Part shown: in pieces, positions 32,694 to 44,392 of the stretch
Numbering within the stretch: position 1 is the stretch's first letter
Layout of the letters: each line of letters starts with the position of its first letter
From: Cephalopachus bancanus
Taxonomy: Eukaryota; Chordata; Mammalia; Primates; Tarsiidae
Length of the DNA stretch: 64,000 nucleotides
NCBI GenBank assembly: GCA_027257055.1
Contig: JAPVLO010000275.1
Coordinates: 3,224,001-3,288,000, forward strand
Direction: 5' to 3'
Position numbers and translations under genes: made by a program
The notes under the pieces: generated by a model
Database searches by the model: none
Seen by the model: the letters and a program-made list of their open reading frames with translations, nothing else
Told to the model about the DNA's origin: nothing

Positions 32694-32762
32694 TGTCCAG
32701 CTGCTTTTATTTAAGACTTTTTAGTGGATGAGAAATGGTGTGTTCTTGTGGGTTTTTGTTTG

Positions 32763-33225
32763 TGTTTTTTTTTAAATTAATAGACTTTTTTTTTAGAGCA
32801 TTTGTAGATTTACAGAAAAAATGAGGGGAAAATACAGAGATTTCCCATCTGTTTCCTCTCCCGTTCTTCCCCCCACCAGTTTTCTGTTATTAACATCTTG
32901 CATTTGTGCCAGTTGAGCTAATATTAATGTATTATTAATTAAAGTCTATATTTTACATTAATAGTCACTCCTTATGTTGTACATCTTATGGGTTTTGATA
33001 ATTATGTGGTGAGATGTGTCCACAATTACATTATTATACAGAGTAGATTCACTGCCCTAAAAATACCCTGTGGTCCTTCTGCACTTTTGGCAAACTTTGA
33101 TCTTTTTACTATATCCACAGATGTGTCCTTTCTGCAATATAATACATATTGAAGTCATACAGTGTGTAGCCTTCCAGCCTGGCTTCTTTAACTGACTAAC
33201 AAGCATTTAATATTTAAATGTAATT
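32763..33225 (-). mobile_element. old L1 3' UTR, minus strand, first element
   Basis: Antisense L1M 3' UTR order: TAGAGCATTTGTAGATTTACAG, CAGAGATTTCCCATCTG, CATTATTATACAGAGTAGAT, GTGTAGCCTTCCAGCCTGGCTTC. The same consensus part starts again at 33,295, so two separate elements are present. Confidence 0.78.
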
Positions 33226-33234
33226 TTGTGGCTT

Positions 33235-33277
33235 GGAGGAACAAGTAAAGTGAATCAACCAAGTTTATCTCTCCTGT
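33235..33277 (+). repeat. short dispersed repeat, copy 2
   Basis: Partner of 30,134-30,177, beginning TGGAGGAACAAGTAAAGTG; about five differences over 44 bp. Confidence 0.7.
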
Positions 33278-34361
33278 CTTTTCTGTCCTTTTAAAAATAT
33301 ACCTTATTTTGCAGAGTAGTTTTAAGTTTTCAGCAGAATTAACCTGACAGTACTGTGAGTTTTCCCTGCTCCCTGCTACTCCAATTCAAACACAACTTCC
33401 CCCACTGTCAATATCCCCGACAGTATGTTTGTTTCAACTGATGAACCTAAATTGACATATCACTATCACGAAGAGTCCATAGTTTACATTAGGTTTTCCT
33501 CTTGGTGTCACATTCTGTGCATTTTGACAAATGCAATGTGGTAATGTAATGAGCCCACCGTTACAGTACAATACAAAATAGTTTCATTGTCCTAAAAATC
33601 TCTACTGTGCCCTACCTGTTCACCACATACCACCCTAAATTCTGACAACCCCTAATCTTTGTCTGATTAGTTTTGTCTTTTCCGGAATGTCACGTAATTT
33701 GACTCAGACAATATGTACCTTTTTAAGATTGGCTTTTTTTTCACTTAGTAATATGCATTTAGGGTTACTCTATGTCCTTTTATAGCTTAATAGTTCATTT
33801 CCTGTTGAGGTTGAATAATATACCATTGTCTAGATGTACCAAAGTTTGTTAACTCATTCACCTAGTGAAGGGCGTCTTGGTTGCTGCCAAGATTTGGCAA
33901 TTATGAACAAAGTTTGCTATCAACTTCCATGTGCGGGTAATTAATTTCTTTTTGTTGCTGTAGAATATTCAATTGTATGTATATGCCACAGTCTGTTTAT
34001 TCATTTATCTCTTGGAAGACACTTTGATTGCTTACGAATTTTGGCAATCATGGATAAAGCTACTGTAAACATCTATGTGCAAAATTTTGTGTGAATGTAT
34101 GCTTTCAAATCATTTGGGTTCATAACAAAGAGCACAATTGCCAGACTATATGTTAAGAATATATTTAGTTTTGTAGAAAGCTGAAAAACTGCCATCCAGA
34201 GTGGCTGTACCACTTTGCAATCTCATTAACAATGTGAGAGTTCCTGTTGGCCCCCATGCCTTTGATATCAGTATTTTAAGTTTCAGCCATTCCAATAGGT
34301 ACATAATGATACCTTGTTGCTTTAATTTGCAATTTCCACATGACACATATTGAGTATCTAT

Positions 34362-34393
34362 CTATCTATCAATCCTATCTATCTGTCTATCAT
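34362..34393. repeat. TATC tetranucleotide microsatellite
   Basis: About eight TATC/TGTC/AATC units, imperfect. Confidence 0.8.
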
Positions 34394-34409
34394 CTTTTGT
34401 ATTCTTGGT

Positions 34410-34553
34410 GAGATTTTTGTTTTGGTTTGGTTTTTTAGATGAGATCTAGAGCTGTAGCCCGGGCTAGAATACAGTAACAGCCTCAAACTCCTGGGCACAA
34501 GTGATCCTCTGCCTTAAATCCTGAGTAGCTAGCTGGGACTACAGGTGCTAGAT
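34410..34553 (-). mobile_element. old Alu monomer, minus strand
   Basis: Decayed reverse-complement Alu arm: GAGCTGTAGCCCGGGCTAGA, CAGCCTCAAACTCCTGGG, CTGAGTAGCTAGCTGGGACT. Confidence 0.75.
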
Positions 34554-35097
34554 CTTTATCTCATTTTATAACTGGGTTGCTATTTTATTACTGATTTTTA
34601 AGAAATTTTTAAAAATATGGACACCAGTCCTTTACCAGGCATATATTTATCATTCTGGTTTTTATATTTATCTTTTTAGTGTCCAATTATGAGCATTTTT
34701 TTGTGCATGTAGAGACCATTTGTGTCTCTTCTTTGAATATTTCAATCTGTTGCCCATTTTTAATTGGGCTGTCTTTGTATTACTAATTTTAACAGAAATC
34801 ATATTATTCATATATTTTCATTTTCTTAATTGCCACTTTGCTTAAGTTCTGCTTTTGAGAATTCTTTTTCCATTTCATCTAAGTTGTCGTTTGTTAACTA
34901 AAAGTTGTGAATCTCGCTTTATTAACAGTTAAAAATCTTATTGTTAAACAACTTAAAATTAACCATTTCTCTTTATTAAAAGTGAATGAAGCAATCTCCC
35001 TTTATTATTAATTAATACCTATAAAATATGTAGAGTTATCCTTTGTTCATTTCTGATATGAGTGATACATTTTTTCACTCTTTTGTTTTCTTTAAAT

Positions 35098-35392
35098 TTT
35101 TTTTTTTTTTTTTTTTTTTGAGTTGGAGTCTCACTCGGGTTGCCCAGACTGGAGTGCAGTGGCCGCTTCAGGCCACTGCAGCCTCGCCTGCTGGGCTCCA
35201 GCGATCCCTCTGCCTCAGTCTTCCGAGTAGCCAGAACTACAGGCGTGTGCTACCACGCCCAGCTGATTTTTTGATTTATTGTAGAGATGAGGTCTCGCTG
35301 CCCAGGCGGGTCTCGAACCCGTGGGCTCAGGCAATCCATTCACCTCAGCCTCCCAAAGGCGCGGGATTACAAGCTGAACCACCGAGCCCGGC
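35098..35392 (-). mobile_element. young Alu, minus strand
   Basis: Poly(T) start, lineage diagnostic bases, and an approximate target duplication CTTTAA(A)TTTTT on both sides (about 35,090 and 35,394). Confidence 0.94.
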
Positions 35393-35858
35393 TCTTTAAT
35401 TTTTTTTGGTAATAGAATTACTTAGGAGTTTCCAGGTTTTTTTATTGTTTTCCAAGAATTAACAGTTGACTTATGTAATTTCCTTTAATATCTGTTTTCT
35501 TTAACTTTATTCCTATTTTGTTCTTTTCTCATTCATTCTTGTATTATTTTTGTATTCTTAATGTGAAAGCTTAGGCCACTGGTTTTAAATGTTTTCTCTG
35601 TAGTATAGATATTTAAAGTTATAAATTTCTCTTTAAACCTTATTATAACAGCATCTTATAAGTGTTTGTATGTTATTTTTTATCATTTATTCCAAAACAT
35701 CTTATAATTTGGTGATTTCTTTTTTGATTCTTGAACTATTTTAGATTTTGTTGTTTAATTTCCATTTTGATATTTTATAAATATTTTAATAATATTAATT
35801 ACTAATTTAATCTCATTGTGATCAGAGTATGTTCAATATGACTTGAGTCATCTTAATT

Positions 35859-37484
35859 ATATTAAAACTTGACATTGTTAAGATGTCCATCCTACCCAAT
35901 CAATCTACAGATTTAATGCAATACTCATTAAATTGCCAGCAGCATTCTTCTCAGACCTGGAAATGACAATACAGTAATTCATATGGAAACATGAATTACC
36001 ATAATCGCCAGAACACTCCTCAGAAAAAAAAAAAGCAGGAGGTATCACACTCCCAGATTTTAAACTCTGTTATAAAGCTGCAATAATCAACAGAGCCTGA
36101 TATTGTTATAAGAACAAGCATATAGACCAATGAAACAGGATAGAGATTCCAGAAGCAGAACCTCAATTTCTCAATCAACTCATCTTCAACAAAGCCTCCA
36201 CCACCAACAACTGGGGAGAGGAGAACCTATTCAGTAAATGGTGCTGGGAAAACTGGTTGACCACATGAAGAAGATGAAAACAAGATCCCCACCTACCTCC
36301 ATACACAAAAATCAACTCTAAATGGATCAAAAACCTAAATGGATCAAAAACCTAAATGTAAAACTCAAACTGTAAGAACCTTAGAAAATGCAGAAGACAC
36401 CCTTATGGAAAGTGGAACTGACAACAAATTCCTGATCAAAACCCCAAGTGTCCATGCCGTAACAGACAAGATAAACAAGTGGGACCTCATCAAACTGAAA
36501 AACTTATGCAAAGCCAAAGAAACCATCAAGAGAGTGGGGAGACAACCTACAAACTGGGAAAAAATATTTGTCAGCTGTATGTCTGACAAAGGCCTAACAC
36601 CTAGGATTTACAAGGAACTCAAATGTGCCAAAGAGAAAAAAATAAAACAGTCCCATTACAAAGTGGGCAAAAGATATGAATAGACTTTTCTCAAAAGAAG
36701 ACATATGAGCAGCCAACAGATACATGAAAAAAATGCTCAGCCTCACTAGTCATCAAAGAAATGCAAATTAAAACCATACTGAGATACCACCTAATTCCAG
36801 TCAGGATGGCCATCATCAATAACTCAAAAAACAACAGATGCTGGAGAGGATGCGGGAAAAAGGGGACACTTCTACACTGTTGGTGGGAGTGTAAACTAGT
36901 ACAGCCTCTGTGGAAAACAGTGTGGTGATTCCTAAAAGATCTAAAAATCGACCTTCCATACAACCCTGCAATCCCCCTACCGGGATTATACCCGGAAGTA
37001 TTCAAATCACTCTATAAAAAAGATGCCTGCACACACGTTTATCACAGCATTGTTCTCTGTAGCAAGAACATGAACCCAACTGTGCTGCCCATTGAAAGAG
37101 GACTGGATTAAAAAAATGTGATACGTATACATGATGGAATATTATGCAGCCATAAAGAACAAAATCATGAACTTCACTGCAACCTGGATGGACTTAGAGT
37201 TTATAATACTGAGTGATCTTTCACAGAAACAGAGAACTGAGTATCACATGTTCTCACTCATAAGAGGACCTTGAACAATTATCGTAATACTATAAGAAAA
37301 GGATTGGCAGTGGTGGAAACTGCTGGAAGGGTAGGGATTGGCAGTGGTGGGAATCTGCCTGGGGAAAGGGATGCACACCTCATCAACAAGAATACCTGCA
37401 TAATGAACATATGTATACCTAACCCTGAATTATACCCCATATCTTTAGAATAAAAAATTAAAAGGAAAAAAAATATTAAAACTT
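35859..37484 (+). mobile_element. young 5'-truncated L1 with perfect 12-bp target-site duplication
   Basis: L1 body 35,871-37,472 (1.6 kb): end of ORF2, 3' UTR and A-rich tail, flanked by ATATTAAAACTT at 35,859-35,870 and 37,473-37,484. ORF2 survives as an open stretch of 115 codons (36,339-36,683; for example [19 protein letters not shown]) between stops. The copy is dead on arrival. It is inserted in an older antisense L1, and a later Alu landed at its right edge. Confidence 0.94.
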
Positions 37485-37805
37485 AGTTTAGCCGGGCTCG
37501 GTGGCTCAGTCTGTAATCCTGCGCCTTTGGGAGGCTGAGGTGAGTGGATTGCCTGAGCCCGCGGGTTCGAGACCCGCCTGGGCAGCGAGATCTCATCTCT
37601 ACAATAAATCAAAAAATAAGCTGGGCGTGGTAGCGCATGCCTGTAATTTCGGCTACTCGGAAGGCTGAGGTGGAAGGATCGCCAGAGCCCAGCGGGTCGA
37701 GGCTGTGGTGGCCAGGAGCGGCCACTGCACTCCAGTCTGGGTGACAGAGTGAGACTTCAACTCAAAAAAAAAAAAACAAAAAACAAAAAAACCCCACTTA
37801 GTTTA
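37481..37805 (+). mobile_element. young Alu with perfect 10-bp target-site duplication
   Basis: Alu body 37,491 to the A-rich tail near 37,795, flanked by ACTTAGTTTA at 37,481-37,490 and 37,796-37,805. The left duplication overlaps the right duplication of the L1 at 35,859, so the Alu came after that L1. Confidence 0.96.
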
Positions 37806-38263
37806 ATTCTCACTATTGAATCTGATTTGAAAAAGATTCTGGGTGCATTTAAAATATATAGTGAGATATAGTTCAATGCATGTGACCAAAATGCAGTTCA
37901 TTGAGAATATTTTTCACATCTTCCATATTCTTACTGATTTTTTTTGTCCAGTTGTTCTATGAATTACTCAAAGAAAGAAGTTACAATCTCCAAATTTGGA
38001 TGTGGATTTGTCTGTTTCTCCTCATTTGTTTGAAAATTTAACATAATATATTATTAGATCTTGCATTAGTTCATACACATTACCTGTGTGATTATATATA
38101 TTTGATGATTTTACTCATTAATATTTATGAAATGTCCCTCTTAGCTCTGTTCATACTTCTGTCTAATACTAACAGAGCCATATCAGCTTCCATGAGTTTG
38201 GTAATTATATACTGCTTATTTGCATTCTGATAAATTTTGTCCTTGCAAGGAGAGAGAGGGAAA
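37806..38263 (-). mobile_element. old L1, minus strand, continued
   Basis: T-rich antisense L1 ORF2-like sequence continuing from before the young L1 (CACATCTTCCATATTCTTACTG, TTTTTGTCCAGTTGTTCTATGA). Confidence 0.65.
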
Positions 38264-38265
38264 AA

Positions 38266-38322
<57 letters not shown>
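38266..38322. repeat. (CA)n microsatellite, about 28 units
   Basis: Uninterrupted CA repeat, long enough to be polymorphic. Confidence 0.97.
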
Positions 38323-38325
<3 letters not shown>

Positions 38326-38344
38326 TTTATTACAATGAATTTGT

Positions 38345-38822
38345 TCATATAATTATGGATGCTAGCAAGTCCCAAAATCTGGGTGTGAGTTGGCAAGCTG
38401 GAAACCCAGGACAGCCAGTGGTTTAGGCCCAGTATGAGTTCAAACACCTAAGAACTTGAAAAGCTGATGATAGTTCCAGTCTACAGTCTGGAAGGCTCAT
38501 CATCTCATCATCTTACAAGAACCAGTGTTTCAATTCAAATTCAAAGAGAAGGAAAAACCTGACGTCCCATTTAGAAGGACATCAACCAGAAAGAGTTCCT
38601 TCTTACTTGAGAGAGAGTCATCCCTTTTGTTATAGCCAGGTCTTCAACTAGTTAGATAAGGCCCACCTACATATTACTGATAGAAATCTGTTTTACTTAG
38701 TCTATCAATTTAAGTGTTAGTCTTATCTAAAACATCCTCACAGAAACAAGTGGAATAATGTTTAACCAAATATATGGGCATCCCATGGCCCAGTCAAATT
38801 CACACATAAAATTAGTAATCAC
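38345..38822. mobile_element. old interspersed repeat of uncertain family
   Basis: Has familiar old-repeat words: AAGTCCCAAAATCTG..GTGAGTTGGCAAGCTGGAAACCC (in pieces), TCTTCAACTAGTTAGATAAGGCCCACC, GGGCATCCCATGGCCCAGTCAA, ACACATAAAATTA. I recognise it as a widespread old mammalian repeat but cannot name it with certainty; LTR or L1-related. Confidence 0.6.
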
Positions 38823-39266
38823 ATTCAGGCTATAATTTTTAAATGTGTTTTAGTAGTTTCTTCTTTTTAATGGAATATTTAGTTCATTAACAATTAAAGA
38901 AATTACTGATGGGTTAGGTGTAAGTTGACTTTATTGGTGTTTCTTTTCTCTTTGTGCCAACTATTCTTGTTTCCCATCAAGATTAATTCATTATTTTAGT
39001 ATTCCATTGTATCTCTTATATTAGCTTTTGGTTTATATCTTCTTTTGTTTAATATTTACTCTACACATTATAATATGAATTATTACTTTAATACTGTCCT
39101 TCTCAAAAATATCTACTTCATGAATAAGAGCTTCACAACTGTATAAATCCATTAAAACTTCTCATACTGTATGTCATTTCATTGTTGTTTATTTAACTCA
39201 TTATTTGCTAAACATAAAGGTACATTGTTATTAATTTTGCTTTAAACAGCTAGTTGTCTTTTAAAA
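38823..39266 (-). mobile_element. old L1, minus strand
   Basis: Antisense ORF2-like sequence (GGAATATTTAGTTCATTAACAATTAAAG in pieces; GATGGGTTAGGTGTAAG). Confidence 0.65.
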
Positions 39267-39432
39267 GTACATATTGGCCAGGCTTGGTGGCTCAGCCTGT
39301 AATCCCAGCGCTTTGGGAGGCTGAGGCGAGCGAATTGCCTGAGCCCGTGGGTTCGAGACCCACCCGGGCAACTTGGCGAGACCTCGTCTCCACAATAAAT
39401 AAAAAAAATAAAAAATACATAAATGTACATAT
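39267..39432 (+). mobile_element. single-arm (monomeric) Alu with 8-bp target-site duplication
   Basis: Left arm only (39,276-39,400) of the lineage Alu type, ending directly in an A-rich tail, flanked by GTACATAT at 39,267-39,274 and 39,425-39,432. The tail and duplication show it was inserted as a monomer rather than being a broken dimer. Confidence 0.88.
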
Positions 39433-39785
39433 CATATATAATATACATTATATGTTTATACATAAAGTTCTTGCTTTGAAGAGGAATGAGAACATATTAA
39501 CTGATATTTATGCACATGGGAAAGGTATATTTACTTCACACAATTCTGTGGTAGCCAAGATTGCATGCAAAGCAAAACACTGTTCTAATATACATAAGAT
39601 TCAGTCAACACAGTATCATGCAAAGTAAGAGTTGCCTGCATTTTATATATATATGTGTGTGTAAATGTGTATCATTTTAAGAATATAAATATTTGCATAA
39701 AATATGTTATCACCTATCATATATATATTAAATTATATTAAACTATTGTAAGCATACTTGTGTGTACAATCTATAAACTTTTTCA
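39433..39785. other. AT-rich unassigned sequence
   Basis: TA- and TG-rich patches (39,640-39,670) with nothing else recognisable. Confidence 0.4.
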
Positions 39786-40200
39786 TTAAACAATTTTTAT
39801 TGAGCACTTGTTATATACCAAGTGGTTCTCTATGTTCTGGAAATACATCACTGAAGCATTTGGGCAAACAAGTCTGCCATCTCAAACCTCATATTCTAGT
39901 GTGAAGACAGAAACAATAAACATAGTAAGTACATTATTGTAGTACTTGTTATAATGTAAGTGAAGCTATGGAGAAAATGAAACAGAAAATCATCACAGTA
40001 AAATGACATTTTAACAAAATCTTGAAGGATATATGCGCTAAATGCAACATTAAGATTAATTGCATGGATAGATTTTAACAGATGGTGAAAACCAGTTTGC
40101 CATGCAAGGGAGCCTGACTGGGAACTTGTTTTAGCTATCTCCAGGAGAATTTCAGAGAATTGAGGAGTCACTGGGCAACAACTGAAACCTGACCACTTGA
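39786..40200 (-). mobile_element. L2 3' portion, minus strand
   Basis: Antisense L2 order: TTTTTATTGAGCACTTGTTATATACCAAG (in pieces), GTTCTGGAAATACATCACTGA, CATATTCTAGTGTGAAGACAG, CAATAAACATAG, AGCTATGGAGAAAATGAAACAG. Confidence 0.75.
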
Positions 40201-40715
40201 TAAAAAGGAAACCCAGGTGTTAATATCTGAAAGTGGAAATAAAGTAAACAAAGTGACTATCTTGATTAAAGTGCTATGTTGAAGAAATGACAATATGGGT
40301 TTCAAGACTCACTCACTCTTGATTGTCTTGTACCATAAATGTTCAACAGTTGAAATTTTGATTCTACTTGTAGGTTTGGTGGAAATCCCTTAATATTCCA
40401 TGGAGACTTGTATAATAGACAAGCAGAAGAAAAGGCATGTGGAGTTTCTATACTCATATTCTTGATACTCAGAGGTCTTTTTGGCAGTTTCTTACTTACT
40501 CTTCCAATTCAGAAAGGTGTAATGAAAGAATTCAGCTCTTCTCCACATTTTTCTTTTCTGAAGAGAATGAGACAGCACATACATGTCTTCATGCATGTAT
40601 ATAATGCATACAAAATAATTTTAAAAGTATACATATATGTATGTATCTCACATACACATATACACATGTTTTCTTGTTCCCTTCATACCTTCTAGCATCA
40701 ATTTCCTTCAGCCTA
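40201..40715. other. unassigned sequence
   Basis: No confident gene or repeat; short TATG/CATA runs at 40,590-40,670. Confidence 0.35.
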
Positions 40716-40859
40716 AATAAAGTTTTTCTTAGCATTTCTCATAGTTCAGATGTGCAAGAAACAAATTTCTTCAGTTCCTGTCCATCTGATAATGACTGTA
40801 TACTTTGCCTTCATTTTTAAAGATATTTTGCTGGATATAAAAGTATAAACAATCTTATT
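40716..40859 (-). mobile_element. old L1-like element, minus strand, first part
   Basis: CAAATTTCTTCAGTTCCTGTCCATCTGATAATG-like order (in pieces) and TTCATTTTTAAAGATATTTTGCTGGATATA. The consensus continues at 42,425, after the L1 inserted between. Confidence 0.65.
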
Positions 40860-42424
40860 TTTTTCTTAAACTAAACACGGAGGCCAATGGAATAAAACAG
40901 AGAACACATGAATAAATCCACTCATTTATAGCTAATTACCTTTCAACAAAGGTGCTGAAAACATACAATGGGAAAAGGACAGTCTCTTTAATAAATGGTG
41001 TTAGGAAAACTAGATATACATATGCAGAAGAACAAAATTAAACCCTTATCACTCAACAGATACAAAGATCAACTTAACACGTATGAAAGACATAAATGTA
41101 ATACCCGAAACTGTAAAACTACTGGAATAAATCATGGGAGCAAAGATCTATGACATTAGTCAGATACATAATTTTGGGATAAGACCTCTAGGGCAGAGTC
41201 AACAAAAGAAAAAATAGATAGATGAGATGACATCAAGCTAAAATGTTTCTGCATAGCAAGCAAACAAACAAACAAAACCCCACAAAAGCAATTAACAGAG
41301 AGAAGTGGTATCTTAAAGAATGGATGGAATAAAATATTTGCAACTTATATATCAATGTGTAAATATGATAAGGTGTTAATATTTAGAATTTATAAGAATC
41401 TCAAGCAGCTCAATAGCAAAAAATCCAAATAATCAAATTTTGAAATGTGCAAAAATACATAGACATTTCTCAAAAGAAGGCATACAAATAATTAACAGGG
41501 ATATGAAAATCTGCTCAATATCACTAATCATCAGGGAAATGCTAATCAAAACCACAATGAGATATCTCCTCACTCCAGTTATCTCAAAAATTTAAATAAA
41601 GATCACCCCAAATAAAACAGCAAGCACTGTTAAAGATGTGGAGAAAAGGAAGTAATTTTACAGTATTGGTGGGAATGTAAATTACTATAGTAGTTATGGA
41701 AACTAGTATGGAGGTTACTGAAAAAAATAAAAATAGAAATACCATATGATCCAGTTATCTCACTACTGGTTATATGATTTAAAAAAATCAAGATGTCAAG
41801 GAGATATCTGCCCTTCCATGTTTATTGCAGTGTTATTCACAATAACCACAATATAGGATAAAGAAAATATGACATATATGCACAATGGAATACTATTTAG
41901 CTATAAAATGAAGAAAATCTTGTCATTTTCAACAACGTGGATGAACCTGTAGAAAATTATGTTAAATTAATTAAGTCAGGCACAGAAAGAGAAATATTGC
42001 ATTATCTCATTCGTATATGGAATTTTAAACAATTTATTTCATAGAAGAAGAGCAGGATGGTGGTAACCAGAGGTTAGAGTGATTAGAGGGAAGGAAATTC
42101 TGGGGAAAAGTTGGTTAAAGTATATATATTTATAGTTACATATGAAGAATAAGTTCTAGAGATTATTATATGGCATGGTACCTACAGTTATTGTATTGTA
42201 TTCTTGAAAAATGCTAAAAAAGTGGATGTTAAGTGTTTTTGCCACAAAAAATGATAACTGTACAAGATAACTCACCATTCCACAATGGTGAATTGTGAAC
42301 TATGCAAGGTAACTATTCCACAAAGTGTATGTATGTAGATACAAGACAGTAAGTTGTACATGATGAATACATACATGTTATCTGTCAATTTAAAAAGCCA
42401 AATACATTTTAAAAATAAAGACAT
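40860..42424 (+). mobile_element. older L1, plus strand, end of ORF2 and 3' UTR
   Basis: Sense L1: ATAAATGGTGTTAGGAAAACT, AAACTGTAAAACTACTGGAA, CTCAATATCACTAATCATCAGGG (in pieces), GTTGGTGGGAATGTAAATT-like, GTCAAGGAGATATCTGCC. Multiple stops; inserted in an antisense element. Confidence 0.85.
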
Positions 42425-42710
42425 TATTTAATTGTCTTCTGGCATTAAGACATCATTCTTATTTGTTTCATTGTATGTAATGTTCTCTCCCACTCAGCTA
42501 CTTTTAAATTTTTATCTTTTTTTCCCAGCAGTTTGACAATAATAAGCAAAGCTGCGAATTTCTTTGTATTTATCTTCAATGGGATTAACTAAGCTTATTG
42601 AGCATGTAGGTAATACGTTTCATCATCTTTAGAAAATTCTTAGCCTTTGTCACTTAAAATATTTCTTCTATTTCATTTTTTTCTGAAGTCCTTTGCTTCC
42701 AGTAGTCCTA

Positions 42711-42764
<54 letters not shown>

Positions 42765-43300
42765 CCCTCATGACTTTTGAATGCTCTTTCACTCTTTTCC
42801 TCTTTTATTCTTTATTTCAATTTGGATGATCTGCCTTCACTGATCTGCTTTAATGGTCACTGACTGTTTCTTCTGTTGCTGCATTTAGTCTGTTGATAGG
42901 CCCATTGACTAAAGTATTCATTTTGCTATGGTATTTTTCTGTGATAACATTATCATTTGTCCTCTTTATAGTTATCTTTTTACCAAAATGTATTATTTGT
43001 TAATGTATTTTGCCCACCTTTTAAAGTCTTTCTTTGCCAATTCAAACATCTAAATTATCTTTAAAATTTATTTTAGTGGTCGTTTCCTTGCTTGTTCATG
43101 TAGCACATTCTTCTGCTTCTTCCTGGGTTATGTAATACTTTTTTTTTTTTTTTTGCGTAAGAGATCATGTGTGTGAAAAAAAATACAGACAAAATTAAGC
43201 AATATTTACTCTCAGAAAAAGGTACAATTCTTTTTTTTTTTCCTGACAATAATCCACAGGCCTGAAACAATCTAGTATATGGTTAACTTAGATCTGATTT
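42425..43300 (-). mobile_element. old L1-like element, minus strand, continued
   Basis: TAATTGTCTTCTGGCATTAAG, TTCATTGTATGTAATGTTCTC, TTGAGCATGTAGGTAATACG: the continuation of the element at 40,716, decaying after about 43,090. Confidence 0.65.
42713..42762. repeat. (GT)n microsatellite, about 25 units
   Basis: Uninterrupted GT repeat. Confidence 0.97.
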
Positions 43301-44392
43301 TTTTTTGTAACTATACTTAGATTCAACTCCACACTGATGGTTTCACATATTTTGAGGGTGAGGAAAAGACATTCCTTTAAGCAGAGTTTCAAATTTAAGA
43401 CCAGTGAGACTTCAAATATCTCTCTATGCCTTAGGGTCAGCTGCTTGCTTTATGAAAATGAAAAATATCTGTGTTTCTGTCTGTCTCTCCCCCGTCCTCT
43501 TTCCCTCTTTTACTTTATTTTTCCCTTTAACCTATTTGTTGGTTTTTGTTGTTGTTGTTGATGATAAATGAGAAGTTTTCTAGAGTCTCCAGCTCTGCTC
43601 CTGGATCTTCCTGAAGCCTCAGGACTTCACTTTTCTTCCTAATTCTCTGCCTCTACTCTTTGTCAGGCCACTGCGGTGCATTCAGTGAAGCTTTTGTGTG
43701 ATGTGGAAGAGCTGCTGTCAGTTCTCTTTTCCTTGCACAGTCCCTGCAGGCTGCTGCCTTGCAGTAGAGAAAATTCTGTGCACATCAGGGGGTCTTTCTC
43801 AGCTCTCCTGCCCTAAGCCACCCTTCTCCTGCCACAGTCTTGTACTCAAGGAAGAGTCCATGACTCCTCATCTCCACAGCTTTGCTGTCAGCCATTGGTG
43901 TGCTACTTCCATGCAATTAGTGAAAGCCCTGAAGGAGTGATTCTGCAGGTGGACTTTGACTTCCCCCAGACTCCTCAGAATCCAATCTGCCATGGTAAAC
44001 AACATGCAGTCACTAAAAATTAAGCAATAGTTTGGCTGGTTCCTCAATATAGTCGACCATAGAGAGTTTGACCCTACTTCTGTCCCCAGATATTAAAGTT
44101 GCAATGAGACTCTTTGCTCCTAGAAAGAGCTTGTTGTTCCTGGAATTTAAGCGATTTGGTTTTCTTTGTGTCTTCAGCTCTCTGATAGTTGCTTTTTTAT
44201 TCATCTATATTGTTCTTAGGACTGGGATGGATTTTTTTTTGCGTTCAACCCCCAGGAGTCCTTTCCAAACTTTTTAGACAAAAAAAATCCCTCAAAGGGG
44301 TGAACTATTCGTCATTGTGTAATATAGCTGGAGACACCACTATAATGGCCCTGCCTGACCCTGGAATTTCTTTGAGATATTATTATTTATAT
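43301..44392. other. unassigned sequence
   Basis: No gene is supported. 43,600-43,990 is GC-richer and may be the distal part of the old L1-like element. Confidence 0.35.

Larger units (their letters stand above)
33295..35858 (-). mobile_element. old L1, minus strand, second element
   Basis: Antisense L1M 3' UTR and ORF2 order: AGTCCATAGTTTACATTAGG, TAATATGCATTTAGGGTTACTC, GTGGCTGTACCACTTTGCA, GGACACCAGTCCTTTACCAGG. It is interrupted by an Alu monomer (34,410), a full Alu (35,098) and, at 35,859, a young L1, after which antisense L1 sequence resumes at 37,810. Confidence 0.8.

Noticed and set aside
43698..43940. GC-richer 80-codon frame as a possible exon
   Set aside because: No splice context, no homology, and it adjoins an old L1-like element.
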